A stretch of 7,059 nucleotides of DNA, from positions 1 through 7,059 of the forward strand of contig JAQUSA010000051.1 of the NCBI GenBank assembly GCA_028715315.1, given 5' to 3'. Within the stretch, counting starts at the first letter, position 1; every line of letters begins with the position of its first letter. The notes under the pieces were generated by a model, which made no database searches, was not told where the DNA came from, and saw only the letters and a list, made by a program, of their open reading frames with translations. Both the position numbers and the translations under genes were made by a program. The stretch is from Candidatus Omnitrophota bacterium (GTDB lineage: Bacteria > Omnitrophota > Gorgyraeia > Pluralincolimonadales > Pluralincolimonadaceae). Shown piece by piece: positions 1-6,560 of this stretch.

Positions 1-416
1 ACCTGCCTGTTTGACGGGTCGATGAACAGGCTCACGACCGTGCCCTGGTCCTGCAGTTTAGCCGCGACCGACTTTATCTGTTTCCCGTATTTGACGCAAT
101 CGAGGCCGCCCTCCGTCGTGAGCTCCTGCCGCCTCTCGGGCACGAGCGTCGCCTGGTCAGGGACCAGGTCAAGCGCGACCGCGACGATATCTTTCGCGAC
201 GGACATCTCCATGTTCAGGCGGGTGCGGACCGTCTTCCTTAACAGGTAGAGGTCGCTGTCCTGCATATGGCGCCTGTCTTCCCTGAGGTGCGCGACGATC
301 GAATCGCATCCGGCGGCTTCGCAGGCGCGGGCGGCCAGGACAGGGTCGGGCTCAACGCCCCCCCTTGCCTGCCTCAGAGTAGCGATATGGTCGATGTTAA
401 CGCCTAATATGGGCAT
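1..416 (-). CDS. pdxJ: Pyridoxine 5'-phosphate synthase PdxJ, N-terminal part (cut by window edge)
   Basis: PdxJ condenses 1-deoxy-D-xylulose 5-phosphate with 3-amino-2-oxopropyl phosphate to give pyridoxine 5'-phosphate, the ring-closing step of the DXP-dependent PLP pathway, in the cytoplasm. The reverse strand from the ATG at 416 reads open to the window edge, giving 138 residues of a family usually about 235-245 long. The N-terminus carries GVNIDHIATLRQARGG (residues 5-20), the PdxJ signature of the first beta strand. HLREDRRH (43-50), NMEM (68-71), VPERRQELTTEGG (92-104) and SLFID (129-133) follow in the family order, and include the expected active-site His and Glu. The start is 8 nt after the stop of the small membrane protein gene. 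No strong Shine-Dalgarno is visible, only a weak AGAG about 13 nt upstream, so translation is probably coupled to the preceding gene. The first codon is chosen because it puts the GVNIDH strand at the usual distance from the N-terminus. Confidence 0.95.
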   Translation of the reverse strand, partial: MPILGVNIDHIATLRQARGGVEPDPVLAARACEAAGCDSIVAHLREDRRHMQDSDLYLLRKTVRTRLNMEMSVAKDIVAVALDLVPDQATLVPERRQELTTEGGLDCVKYGKQIKSVAAKLQDQGTVVSLFIDPSNRQ

Positions 417-424
417 ATATTTGG

Positions 425-589
425 TTATCTCTGGAGTGTCTCTGCGGGGATCTGCCGGTTGTAGGACCCCTGCGGGGCGTAACCCGGAATGTTATCTAGG
501 TCCTCGCGCGCGTAGGCCCAGACTATTATCGCGAGCACAAACGCGATTATCTTAAGCCAGAAGTCCTTTGAGAACCAGTCCATCGTCAT
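425..589 (-). CDS. Small single-pass membrane protein, CdaR/YbbR N-terminal-anchor-like (54 aa)
   Basis: This short gene encodes 54 residues. The N-terminus is short and polar (MTMDWFSKDFWLK). One hydrophobic segment follows at about residues 14-27 (IIAFVLAIIVWAYA), then a hydrophilic tail of about 27 residues (REDLDN to LQR). Lysines before the segment and acidic residues after it predict N-in/C-out topology. The pattern aromatic-W-L-K followed by a hydrophobic stretch ending in V-W-A-Y matches the N-terminal anchor of YbbR/CdaR, the membrane protein that binds and regulates CdaA and is usually encoded directly downstream of it. Real CdaR proteins carry several extracytoplasmic YbbR repeats; none is present here and pdxJ starts 8 nt after the stop. 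The ATG overlaps the cdaA stop (ATGA), with AGGAAG 4-5 nt upstream. A second ATG two codons on (583) is possible. Expression looks real because the gene fills the gap exactly. Function is inferred from position and anchor resemblance only; a decayed cdaR remnant is the alternative. Confidence 0.75.
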   Translation of the reverse strand: MTMDWFSKDFWLKIIAFVLAIIVWAYAREDLDNIPGYAPQGSYNRQIPAETLQR

Positions 590-1428
590 TTCTTCCTGAA
601 AAAGTGGTTCATGGTCAGTTTCACGTGAGGCTTCTTTTCTTTCTTAGGCCTGTAAAGGAGCGCGCGCAGGTGGTTTATAAGCCTTTCCCTGTCCAGGTCG
701 CGCGTAAGCTTGCCCGCATTCGCGACGGATATTACGCCCGTCTCTTCCGATACCACGACGCATACGGAATCGGTCTCCTCGGAAAGGCCTATCGCCGACC
801 TGTGCCTCGTTCCGAGCAATTTGCTGATATCCGGGCTCTGCGACAGCGGGAACAGGCAGCCCGCCGCGATTATCCTGTCGCCGTGGATCACAACACCCCC
901 GTCATGGAGCGGGGTGTTCGGCATGAATATCGTGTTCAATAATTCGCTCGTTATGCTGCTGTCGAGCGGCACGCCGCTCTCGGTATACGGCTCAAGCGAA
1001 ACCTCCCTCTCGATCGCGATTATCGCGCCTATCTTCTTGCGCGCGAGTATCGAGACGGATTTCGCGACCTCGTCTATAGTCCTCTCTTCGGTCAATATGT
1101 TCCCGAAGACCTTCTCCCTGCCTATCCTCGCGAGGCCGCTCCTGAGCTCCGGCTGGAATACTATCAGGAACGCGATGACCGAAAGCGCGAAGAGCTTCGT
1201 GAATATCCAGTTTATGACGTCGAACCTCAACTGCTGGGTAAGCAGAAATATGACCGCGATGATTATGATGCCGCGCAGGACCTGGACCGCGCGCGTACCT
1301 TTTATGAATGCGAGGAGCTTATATATTACGAACCAGATGATGCCTATCTCGATGATGGGTTTCCACACCACGACGATAAGCTGCATCGGTGTCTGCGCCT
1401 GCCGGAAATCGAATAATAGGTCAACCAT
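586..1428 (-). CDS. cdaA: Diadenylate cyclase CdaA (DacA), membrane-bound c-di-AMP synthase
   Basis: CdaA makes the second messenger cyclic di-AMP from two ATP at the inner face of the cytoplasmic membrane. The 280 residues start with three hydrophobic segments at about 16-40, 53-66 and 74-92, followed by the typical FQPELRSGLARIGR stretch (91-104). The DAC domain covers about 115-255. It shows LHDGGVVI (174-181) where most relatives have a DGA motif, and GTRHRSAIGLSE (206-217), the RHR motif that contacts ATP. The tail after 258 is strongly basic. Length and order match the roughly 270-residue CdaA family. The ATG at 1428 overlaps the end of folP by 8 nt and has GGAAG about 10 nt upstream. 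In Firmicutes the gene is followed by cdaR and glmM; here only a 54-residue CdaR-like protein follows, then pdxJ. The DGG variant is a substitution of the Ala only; the catalytic Asp is kept, so the enzyme is probably active. Confidence 0.95.
   Translation of the reverse strand: MVDLLFDFRQAQTPMQLIVVVWKPIIEIGIIWFVIYKLLAFIKGTRAVQVLRGIIIIAVIFLLTQQLRFDVINWIFTKLFALSVIAFLIVFQPELRSGLARIGREKVFGNILTEERTIDEVAKSVSILARKKIGAIIAIEREVSLEPYTESGVPLDSSITSELLNTIFMPNTPLHDGGVVIHGDRIIAAGCLFPLSQSPDISKLLGTRHRSAIGLSEETDSVCVVVSEETGVISVANAGKLTRDLDRERLINHLRALLYRPKKEKKPHVKLTMNHFFRKK
592..597 (-). promoter_or_regulatory. Shine-Dalgarno AGGAAG for the 54-aa membrane protein
   Basis: AGGAAG on the minus strand lies inside the last codons of cdaA and ends 2 nt before the ATG at 589, with the AGGA core 4 nt from it; the alternative ATG at 583 would have about 8-10 nt spacing. 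The site supports translation of the small gene and coupling to cdaA. A spacing of 4 nt is slightly short, so initiation at the second ATG cannot be excluded. Confidence 0.5.
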
Positions 1429-2620
1429 TGATTATGGCTTCCGTGAGTTGCGCTACCTGCTTCATCTGTTTCACGTCATGCACCCTGACGATATCGGCTC
1501 CGTTCTGTATGGACAACGCGACCGAAGCCGCCGTGCCGAACTGCCTCTCGTCCTCCTGCGCGCCCGTGATCCTGCCTATGAACGACTTGCGCGAAGGCCC
1601 CGCCATTACCGGGTAACCAAGGGACTTGAACTCCCTGAGGTTCTTCAATATATTTAAATTATGCGCGACCGTCTTGCCGAACCCTATCCCGGGATCCACT
1701 ATAATACTTTCATCCTTTATTCCCGCGGCTTTAGCGGCAGCTACGCTCTTCCTGAGGCCGCAGCATATCTCGCCTATAAGGTCCTTGTATACCGGGTCCT
1801 TCTGCATAGACATCGGCGTGCCCTTGATATGCATCAGCACTACCGCCGCCTTATGCTCCTTCACGAACTTCGCTATCTTACGGTCCCTGTTCAGGCCGGT
1901 TATATCATTTATCATCGACGCCCCGGCGTCGAGCGCCATGCGCGCCACTTCTGATTTGGTCGTATCCACGGATATCGGCACCTTGATCCGTTTCGCCAGC
2001 TCTTTTACCACCGGTATTACACGCCTGCATTCTTCCTTAGCGTGTATCGCCCTCGCGCCGGGCCTGGTAGATTCCCCGCCGATATCTATGATGTCCGCGC
2101 CCTGGGATTGCATCTTGAATGCCCGGGCGACGGCGTATTCCCTGTCAAAATACATTCCGCCGTCAGAGAACGAATCCGGCGTCACGTTCAACACTCCCAT
2201 TATATGCGCGCGTTTGCCGAGATTCAATTTATATTTGCCGGCCCGCAGCACGAAATCCCTTCCCGCGTAGCCGGCCTCGAGCGAGGTTATCATCCCGCCC
2301 AGCGACGCGAGGCCGAACGGCTGTTTCTGCAGTTTCACGCAGAGGCGCCCTATCTGGGCGGCCGTGCCTATGATCAGCCCTTCGGTATTCTTCCTTCTTT
2401 TGACGAACGCATCCCAGGCAACGGCGCAGTCGCCGCCGGCCGAGAGCATCTCCTGCTTGATGATATTCAGCGCGTCCGAGCTTATCCCGCAGACCTTTAT
2501 GACGCGCAGCACCGACTTCGGCGCCATTATCTCTATACCGCCCTTATGGACGCCCAGCGCGCGCAGCTCGCGGGCCGCTTCTTCCATGCCCCTGATATCG
2601 AGGACGCGGAGTTCCATCAT
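1421..2620 (-). CDS. folP: Dihydropteroate synthase FolP with N-terminal extra domain
   Basis: FolP condenses p-aminobenzoate with 6-hydroxymethyl-dihydropterin diphosphate to give 7,8-dihydropteroate in folate synthesis (cytoplasm). The TIM-barrel part covers about residues 136-399 and has the full motif set: IMGVLNVTPDSFSDGG (140-155), GADIIDIGGESTRPGA (174-189), ISVDTTKSEVA (216-226), INDITG (237-242), MHIKGTP (263-269, usually MHMQGTP), VDPGIGFGKT (308-317), AGPSRKSFIG (340-349) and IVRVHDV (377-383). At 399 residues it is about 120-130 longer than the usual 270-280. The excess is an N-terminal alpha/beta-looking domain (about 1-125) with MAPKSVLRVIKV (32-43) and LNIIKQEMLSAGGDCAV (51-67). 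From memory, a similar extension occurs in DHPS of some Firmicutes, so it is probably an established long form rather than a new fusion. The ATG at 2620 overlaps the ftsH stop as ATGA, and a second ATG follows at once. The Shine-Dalgarno is weak, suggesting translational coupling. Confidence 0.95.
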   Translation of the reverse strand: MMELRVLDIRGMEEAARELRALGVHKGGIEIMAPKSVLRVIKVCGISSDALNIIKQEMLSAGGDCAVAWDAFVKRRKNTEGLIIGTAAQIGRLCVKLQKQPFGLASLGGMITSLEAGYAGRDFVLRAGKYKLNLGKRAHIMGVLNVTPDSFSDGGMYFDREYAVARAFKMQSQGADIIDIGGESTRPGARAIHAKEECRRVIPVVKELAKRIKVPISVDTTKSEVARMALDAGASMINDITGLNRDRKIAKFVKEHKAAVVLMHIKGTPMSMQKDPVYKDLIGEICCGLRKSVAAAKAAGIKDESIIVDPGIGFGKTVAHNLNILKNLREFKSLGYPVMAGPSRKSFIGRITGAQEDERQFGTAASVALSIQNGADIVRVHDVKQMKQVAQLTEAIING

Positions 2621-4467
2621 TTTATCCCGAGGAGCTCTTTGATCTCCTTGGCGTCGAGGACTTCCTTCTCGAGGAGCTTCTCCGCGAGGGCCTTCAGCTT
2701 GTCCCTGTTATCAAGCAGCGCCTGTCTCGCGCGGTTATAGCATTCATCCACGATGCGCTTCTCCTCCTCGTCTATAAGCAGGGCCGTCTGGTCGCTGTAA
2801 TTCTTCTCCTCGTAGAGGTCCCTCCCGAGGAATATCTGTTCCGGCCGCCTTCCGAAGGCCATGTTCCCGAGCTTGTCGCTCATCCCGAACTCGGTCACCA
2901 TGCGGCGCGCCATCTCCGTCGCAACCTTGATGTCGTTGCGCGCGCCGGTCGTGACATCGCCGAAGGTTATCTCTTCCGACGCCCTTCCGCCCATCGCCAT
3001 CGTTATCTCGGCGAGCAGCTCCATCTTAGATTTATAATACTTATCTTCCGTGGGGGCCGTCAGCGTATATCCTCCCGCAATGCCCCTCGGCAGTATCGTC
3101 ACTTTATGGAGCGGCTCGACCTTGGGTATTAACAGCGAGAGCAGCGCGTGGCCGGCTTCATGGTAGGCCGTGATCTCCTTCTCGAGCGCGCTGATAATGC
3201 GGCTCTTCCTCGCGGGCCCGGCTATGACCCTCTCTATCGATTCCCCGAGTTCGTCCATCGTCACGGAATCCTTGCTCCTGCGCGACGCGAGCAATGCGCC
3301 TTCGTTGACAAGGTTGGCGAGGTCCGCGCCCGAGAAACCTACGGTCCTCTGCGCGATCACCTTCATGTCGACTTCCGGCGCGAGCTTTATGTTCTTCGCG
3401 TGGACTTTCAATATGGCTTCCCTGCCGACGATATCCGGCTCGGTTATATATACGACCCTGTCGAACCTTCCCGGGCGGAGCAGGGCCCTGTCGAGGACAT
3501 CCGGCCTGTTCGTCGCGGCGATCACGATGACGCCTTCCTGCGTGCCGAAGCCGTCCATCTCGACGAGCAGCGCGTTCAATGTCTGCTCGCGCTCGTCGTT
3601 GCCGCCGCCGACGCCCGCGAAACGCTGGCGTCCGACCGCGTCTATCTCATCTACGAAAATTATGCACCCCTTGCCGCCTATCTTCGCGGCGCGCTTCGCT
3701 TCCTCAAAGAGGTCGCGCACCCTCGATGCGCCGACTCCGACGAACATCTCCACAAAATCGGAACCGCTTATCGAGAAGAACGGGACGCCTGCCTCCCCCG
3801 CTACCGCTTTCGCGAGCAGGGTCTTGCCGGTGCCGGGCGGCCCTATCAGAAGGACGCCCTTCGGTATCTTTCCCCCGAGGCGCGTGAACTTGCGCGGGTC
3901 CTTCAAAAACTCGATTATCTCCTGGAGCTCTTCCTTCGCCTCATCTACGCCCGCAACGTCATTGAATGTTATCTTGACCTGTCCTCCCATGAACTGGCGC
4001 GCGCGGCTCTTGCCGAACGACATTATCCTTCCGCCGCCTGCCTGGGCGCTGCGCGAGAGCAGGTACCAGAAGAGCATCAGCACGATCAACGGGAATAACA
4101 CGGGCCAGAAGAAATTCGAGAAGAACGGGTTGGCGATATTCACCCTGAAATCCTTGACGTTATCGCGCATGAGCTTCGTGAGCTCGGGGTCGAACTCGGT
4201 TATATACACCTTGTAGAGCATCCCGTCCTTAAGCTTGCCCTGGACGGTATAGTCCTTCTTCACCGCGGTCTCGACCTGTTTTCCGGACACGAAATTCGTG
4301 AACTCTGAAAGGCTTATCTCTTTGGGTTGCTGCAGGCTCAGGGGCTCGTTCTTCAGGACGCCCGAGAAATAAAAGAATATCGTGAACAATATGACCGCCA
4401 CGACGACGCGCTGCATCACCGTGGGCATCTGGTTATTTGATTTTTTCCTCTTATTTCCGTTTGCCAT
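2617..4467 (-). CDS. ftsH: ATP-dependent zinc metalloprotease FtsH
   Basis: FtsH is a membrane-anchored hexameric AAA+ protease that extracts and degrades misassembled membrane proteins and some soluble regulators. The 616 residues show a basic N-terminus, TM1 at about 20-36, an extracytoplasmic domain of about 80 residues, and TM2 at about 117-137. The AAA module has Walker A GPPGTGKT (209-216), the pore-loop region FVEMFVGVGAS (238-248), Walker B IIFVDEIDA (269-277) and the second region of homology TNRPDVLDRALLRPGRFDR (319-337). The protease part has the zinc motif HEAGH (436-440), and NDIK (511-514) supplies the likely third zinc ligand Asp512. The C-terminus ends in a short charged helical region. 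All catalytic residues are present and the length is normal. The ATG at 4467 has AAGGA 6 nt upstream. tilS lies directly upstream, as in many bacteria; the hpt gene often found between them in Firmicutes is absent. A promoter in the gap to tilS probably drives this gene and the four downstream. Confidence 0.98.
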   Translation of the reverse strand: MANGNKRKKSNNQMPTVMQRVVVAVILFTIFFYFSGVLKNEPLSLQQPKEISLSEFTNFVSGKQVETAVKKDYTVQGKLKDGMLYKVYITEFDPELTKLMRDNVKDFRVNIANPFFSNFFWPVLFPLIVLMLFWYLLSRSAQAGGGRIMSFGKSRARQFMGGQVKITFNDVAGVDEAKEELQEIIEFLKDPRKFTRLGGKIPKGVLLIGPPGTGKTLLAKAVAGEAGVPFFSISGSDFVEMFVGVGASRVRDLFEEAKRAAKIGGKGCIIFVDEIDAVGRQRFAGVGGGNDEREQTLNALLVEMDGFGTQEGVIVIAATNRPDVLDRALLRPGRFDRVVYITEPDIVGREAILKVHAKNIKLAPEVDMKVIAQRTVGFSGADLANLVNEGALLASRRSKDSVTMDELGESIERVIAGPARKSRIISALEKEITAYHEAGHALLSLLIPKVEPLHKVTILPRGIAGGYTLTAPTEDKYYKSKMELLAEITMAMGGRASEEITFGDVTTGARNDIKVATEMARRMVTEFGMSDKLGNMAFGRRPEQIFLGRDLYEEKNYSDQTALLIDEEEKRIVDECYNRARQALLDNRDKLKALAEKLLEKEVLDAKEIKELLGIK

Positions 4468-4489
4468 TTGTTTTCCTTTTGGGGATTTG

Positions 4490-4519
4490 ATTATAACAGA
4501 AAGGCGCGGGACAAGGCAA
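4490..4519 (-). promoter_or_regulatory. Sigma-70-like promoter upstream of ftsH
   Basis: On the minus strand a perfect -10 box TATAAT (4490-4495) is preceded by 18 bp and a TTGCCT -35-like box (4514-4519, four of six matches to TTGACA). Transcription would start near 4483, leaving a leader of only about 16 nt that still holds the AAGGA ribosome site of ftsH. The stretch is AT-rich compared with the coding DNA around it. The promoter would allow the ftsH-folP-cdaA-small protein-pdxJ block to be expressed independently of tilS. No heat-shock-type element or terminator was recognised in the 57-nt gap. Confidence 0.55.
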
Positions 4520-4524
4520 GAAAA

Positions 4525-5922
4525 TTAGGCCTTCCTGTACGAGACCTTAAGTATACGTTTCGTGCCCGGCAATATCCTGACCTCGTCGGAAAGGCGCATG
4601 CCGCATACCCATATTATATCCTTTCCGCATACAAGAAGCGGCACTGAGGCCCTTTCCGCCCTCGGAACTTTGCGGTCCGTGAAAAAATCCTGCAGCTTCT
4701 TCCATTTTGACATTCCGAGCGGCCTGAACCTGTCGCCCTTCTCCCAGGTCCTTATATGAAGCGGGCCCTTTATGCTGTCAAGGTCAAGATACTCGGCGGC
4801 CTTCGACCTTCCGGATCCCGCGGGCGCGCCGCGCGACTTTACGCGTTTCGCCTCAAACCTCAATTTCAGCTCCGGGACAACGGCCGAACCGGGGACCGGA
4901 AGCTCCCTGGATACGCGCGGGGCGGTTTGTTCCCGCCCGGCCATCGAGAATACGAGCGTATTACCGGACTTGGTAACCCTCGCCCTGCCCGGCAGGTCGA
5001 TAGCGCCTTTTGCCGCCGCCATCAGGGCCTCGATATCCTCGATGTGCGAGTGATCTATGTCGCGCAGGCTGCCCCTTGCCGACTCAATGGCCTTGCGCAG
5101 GATCCCGCGGCGCAGCCCCGCCGGCATCCTCTTTAACTTTTTTATATCTACGGTGACCGAGCCGCCCTTCGATCCCGCGCATTTACCGAACGACTTCCCG
5201 ACCGCGCCGGAGAGGACCTCGTAATCGTAGCTGAAGTTCTGCGCGCTGCGCGCGAGCGCCTCTTTTATGTTCGGGTTATACTTCTCGAGCAGGACCATCA
5301 GTTCGTGGCGTATCCTGTTCCTCAGGAATTTCTGCATGAGGTTCGTGGCGTCCCGGCGCGCGGTTATCTTCATTCCGGCAAGATAGGACTCGACGTCCTT
5401 TCTCCATGATTCTATCAGCGGCCTGATTATGAACGTCCCGTCCAGCCGCCTCTTGGGGGGAATGCCGCGCAGCCCTCCGAGGCCCGAGCCGCGGATCAGC
5501 CTCATCAATACCGTCTCCGCCTGGTCATCCAGCGTGTGGCCTAGCGCTATCTTTTTCGCGCCCGTGTCCCTGGCCGCCTTAAGCAGGAATTCATACCTTT
5601 TCTCGCGCGCCGCCTCCTCGAGCGAAAGGCCCGATTCCTTCGCGTAGGCCGGGACATCTATCCGCTCAAATATAAGGGGCAGCTGAAGTTTCCGGGCAAG
5701 CCTTATCACGTATTCGCGGTCTTTGAGGGTATCCCCGGGAGCCCGGAACATGTGGTCCAGGTGCGCGACATGGAGCTTCAACCCGTAATCGGACTTCAGC
5801 CCGTCCAACGCGAAAAGCAGCGCGGTCGAATCCGGGCCTCCCGAAACGGAGACTACAACCGTGTCTCCCCTGTCGAGAAGGCCGTGCCTCTTTACCGTAT
5901 CCTTAACGCTGCTTATAAACAT
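4525..5922 (-). CDS. tilS: tRNA(Ile)-lysidine synthetase TilS
   Basis: TilS joins lysine to C34 of the CAU anticodon of tRNA-Ile2 using ATP. This changes both its codon reading (AUG to AUA) and its charging (Met to Ile). The 465 residues begin with the N-type PP-loop SGGPDS (27-32), then HVAHLDHMFR (51-60), the LGHTLDDQAETVLMRLIRGSGLGGL block (127-151), RPLIESWRKDVESYL (167-181) and FLRNRIRHEL (199-208), all TilS signatures. After a helical middle part (about 215-310), the C-terminal domain shows WEKGDRFRPLGM (393-404), KLQDFFTDRKVPRAER (409-424) and GMRLSDEVRI (441-450). This is the long E. coli-like architecture, with typical length. The ATG at 5922 is the only sensible start, because an in-frame TGA, the stop of the preceding gene, sits one codon upstream. 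The Shine-Dalgarno is poor (GAG about 8 nt upstream), so translation probably depends on coupling. ATA codons are common in these genes, consistent with a need for the enzyme. Confidence 0.97.
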   Translation of the reverse strand: MFISSVKDTVKRHGLLDRGDTVVVSVSGGPDSTALLFALDGLKSDYGLKLHVAHLDHMFRAPGDTLKDREYVIRLARKLQLPLIFERIDVPAYAKESGLSLEEAAREKRYEFLLKAARDTGAKKIALGHTLDDQAETVLMRLIRGSGLGGLRGIPPKRRLDGTFIIRPLIESWRKDVESYLAGMKITARRDATNLMQKFLRNRIRHELMVLLEKYNPNIKEALARSAQNFSYDYEVLSGAVGKSFGKCAGSKGGSVTVDIKKLKRMPAGLRRGILRKAIESARGSLRDIDHSHIEDIEALMAAAKGAIDLPGRARVTKSGNTLVFSMAGREQTAPRVSRELPVPGSAVVPELKLRFEAKRVKSRGAPAGSGRSKAAEYLDLDSIKGPLHIRTWEKGDRFRPLGMSKWKKLQDFFTDRKVPRAERASVPLLVCGKDIIWVCGMRLSDEVRILPGTKRILKVSYRKA

Positions 5923-5925
5923 CCG

Positions 5926-6525
5926 TCACTCGTATACGACTTCGTCCAGGTAAAATGTGCAGCCTTTAGGATTGAGCTTTCCGTCCGCGGTCCAGCAGAA
6001 CCCGCCCGCGATGTTAGACAGGTCCCTGCCCGTAAGGTCGATCGAATACTGCTTCCACTGCGACCCGAGCTTCAGCGCGTTCAGTTCCTTCGTCACGGAA
6101 TCCTTGAATTCGCCCTTAACCCCGCCTATCTTGATGCTGACGACTTCCCCGCCGTCCTCGCCGCGTATCCAGAACGAGATCCTCTTGTGCCCGGTAAGGT
6201 CCATGCCTTTCTTGCCGCCCCAGTTGTTCTCCGGGTAAAGCCAGTAGACGCCGGCCCATCCTGCCTGGCCGCCCTTGGAATTGTCATAGATCCATTTCAT
6301 GCACATTTTCCCCGTCTTCGGTTTATCGGGGCATTTGGGGTCCGCCTTTATGCAGCTAACGTCGCCCATCCATCCGCTCGGTGAGAAGACGCCTTTTCCC
6401 TCCTCGTAGACCGCCACCTTGGCCACGGACCTTGTGCCGCCGGAAGGGATAGTCCTCTTCAATACCTGCGCGTGCGCGGAAGAGACCACGGTGAACGCCA
6501 ACAGGGTGAGCAATAACTTTTTCAC
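5926..6525 (-). CDS. Secreted protein of unknown function, carbohydrate-binding/galactose-binding-like fold suspected
   Basis: I do not recognise this as a named family. The 199-residue product opens with a clear Sec signal peptide: MKK, a hydrophobic core at about 4-14, and SSAHA-Q with likely signal peptidase I cleavage after Ala19. The remainder is Gly/Trp/Tyr rich and probably beta-rich. GMDLTGHKRISFWIRGE (107-123), GSQWKQYSIDLTGRDL (154-169) and a terminal FYLDEVVYE (191-199) resemble the jelly-roll pattern of carbohydrate-binding or galactose-binding-like domains, in which a strand near FWIRG packs against a C-terminal strand ending in LDEV. Five cysteines (58, 65, 75, 177, 189) in the mature part could form disulfides outside the cytoplasm, an inference. 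No catalytic motif is visible. The GTG start is fixed by a near-perfect ribosome site. The gene lies 35 nt after a tRNA and 3 nt before tilS, in the same frame as tilS. It is likely a lineage-specific insertion in the tilS operon. Confidence 0.85.
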   Translation of the reverse strand: MKKLLLTLLAFTVVSSAHAQVLKRTIPSGGTRSVAKVAVYEEGKGVFSPSGWMGDVSCIKADPKCPDKPKTGKMCMKWIYDNSKGGQAGWAGVYWLYPENNWGGKKGMDLTGHKRISFWIRGEDGGEVVSIKIGGVKGEFKDSVTKELNALKLGSQWKQYSIDLTGRDLSNIAGGFCWTADGKLNPKGCTFYLDEVVYE

Positions 6526-6531
6526 GGGTAT

Positions 6532-6539
6532 ACCTCCTT
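6532..6539 (-). promoter_or_regulatory. Strong Shine-Dalgarno AAGGAGGT setting a GTG start
   Basis: AAGGAGGT on the minus strand lies 6 nt before the GTG at 6525 and is the best ribosome site in the window. There is no in-frame ATG between it and the tRNA, so it decides the GTG start of the secreted protein. Strength here contrasts with the weak sites of tilS, folP and pdxJ and suggests the secreted protein is made at a higher level, with tilS translated by coupling. Confidence 0.85.
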
Positions 6540-6560
6540 GTTTTGGGCCATCTATGAATT

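Noticed and set aside
417..600. A frameshifted full-length ybbR/cdaR gene
   Set aside because: Only about 165 nt separate the cdaA stop from the pdxJ start region, too short for any YbbR repeat in any frame, so a simple frameshift cannot explain the missing part.
710..1657. A 315-codon plus-strand open frame opposite cdaA and the end of folP
   Set aside because: It spans the junction of two certain genes, has no plausible ribosome site or domain, and is explained by codon bias of the real genes.
2042..2740. A 232-codon plus-strand open frame opposite folP and the ftsH end
   Set aside because: Low-complexity Arg/Ala/Leu composition, antisense to conserved DHPS motifs; a shadow frame.
3148..4216. 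Two long plus-strand open frames (316 and 348 codons) opposite ftsH
   Set aside because: They lie fully antisense to a certain ftsH gene, overlap one another in different frames, and their translations are Arg/Pro/Ser-rich without any recognisable domain. G/C-biased codons suppress stops on the opposite strand.
4468..4524. Possible intrinsic terminator after tilS
   Set aside because: No stable inverted repeat followed by a T run is visible on the minus strand; the gap is better explained by a promoter and leader for ftsH.
6526..6560. Attachment site or repeat at the tRNA 3' end
   Set aside because: No second copy of the tRNA 3' end and no integrase or mobile gene is seen in the window, so an integration site cannot be supported.
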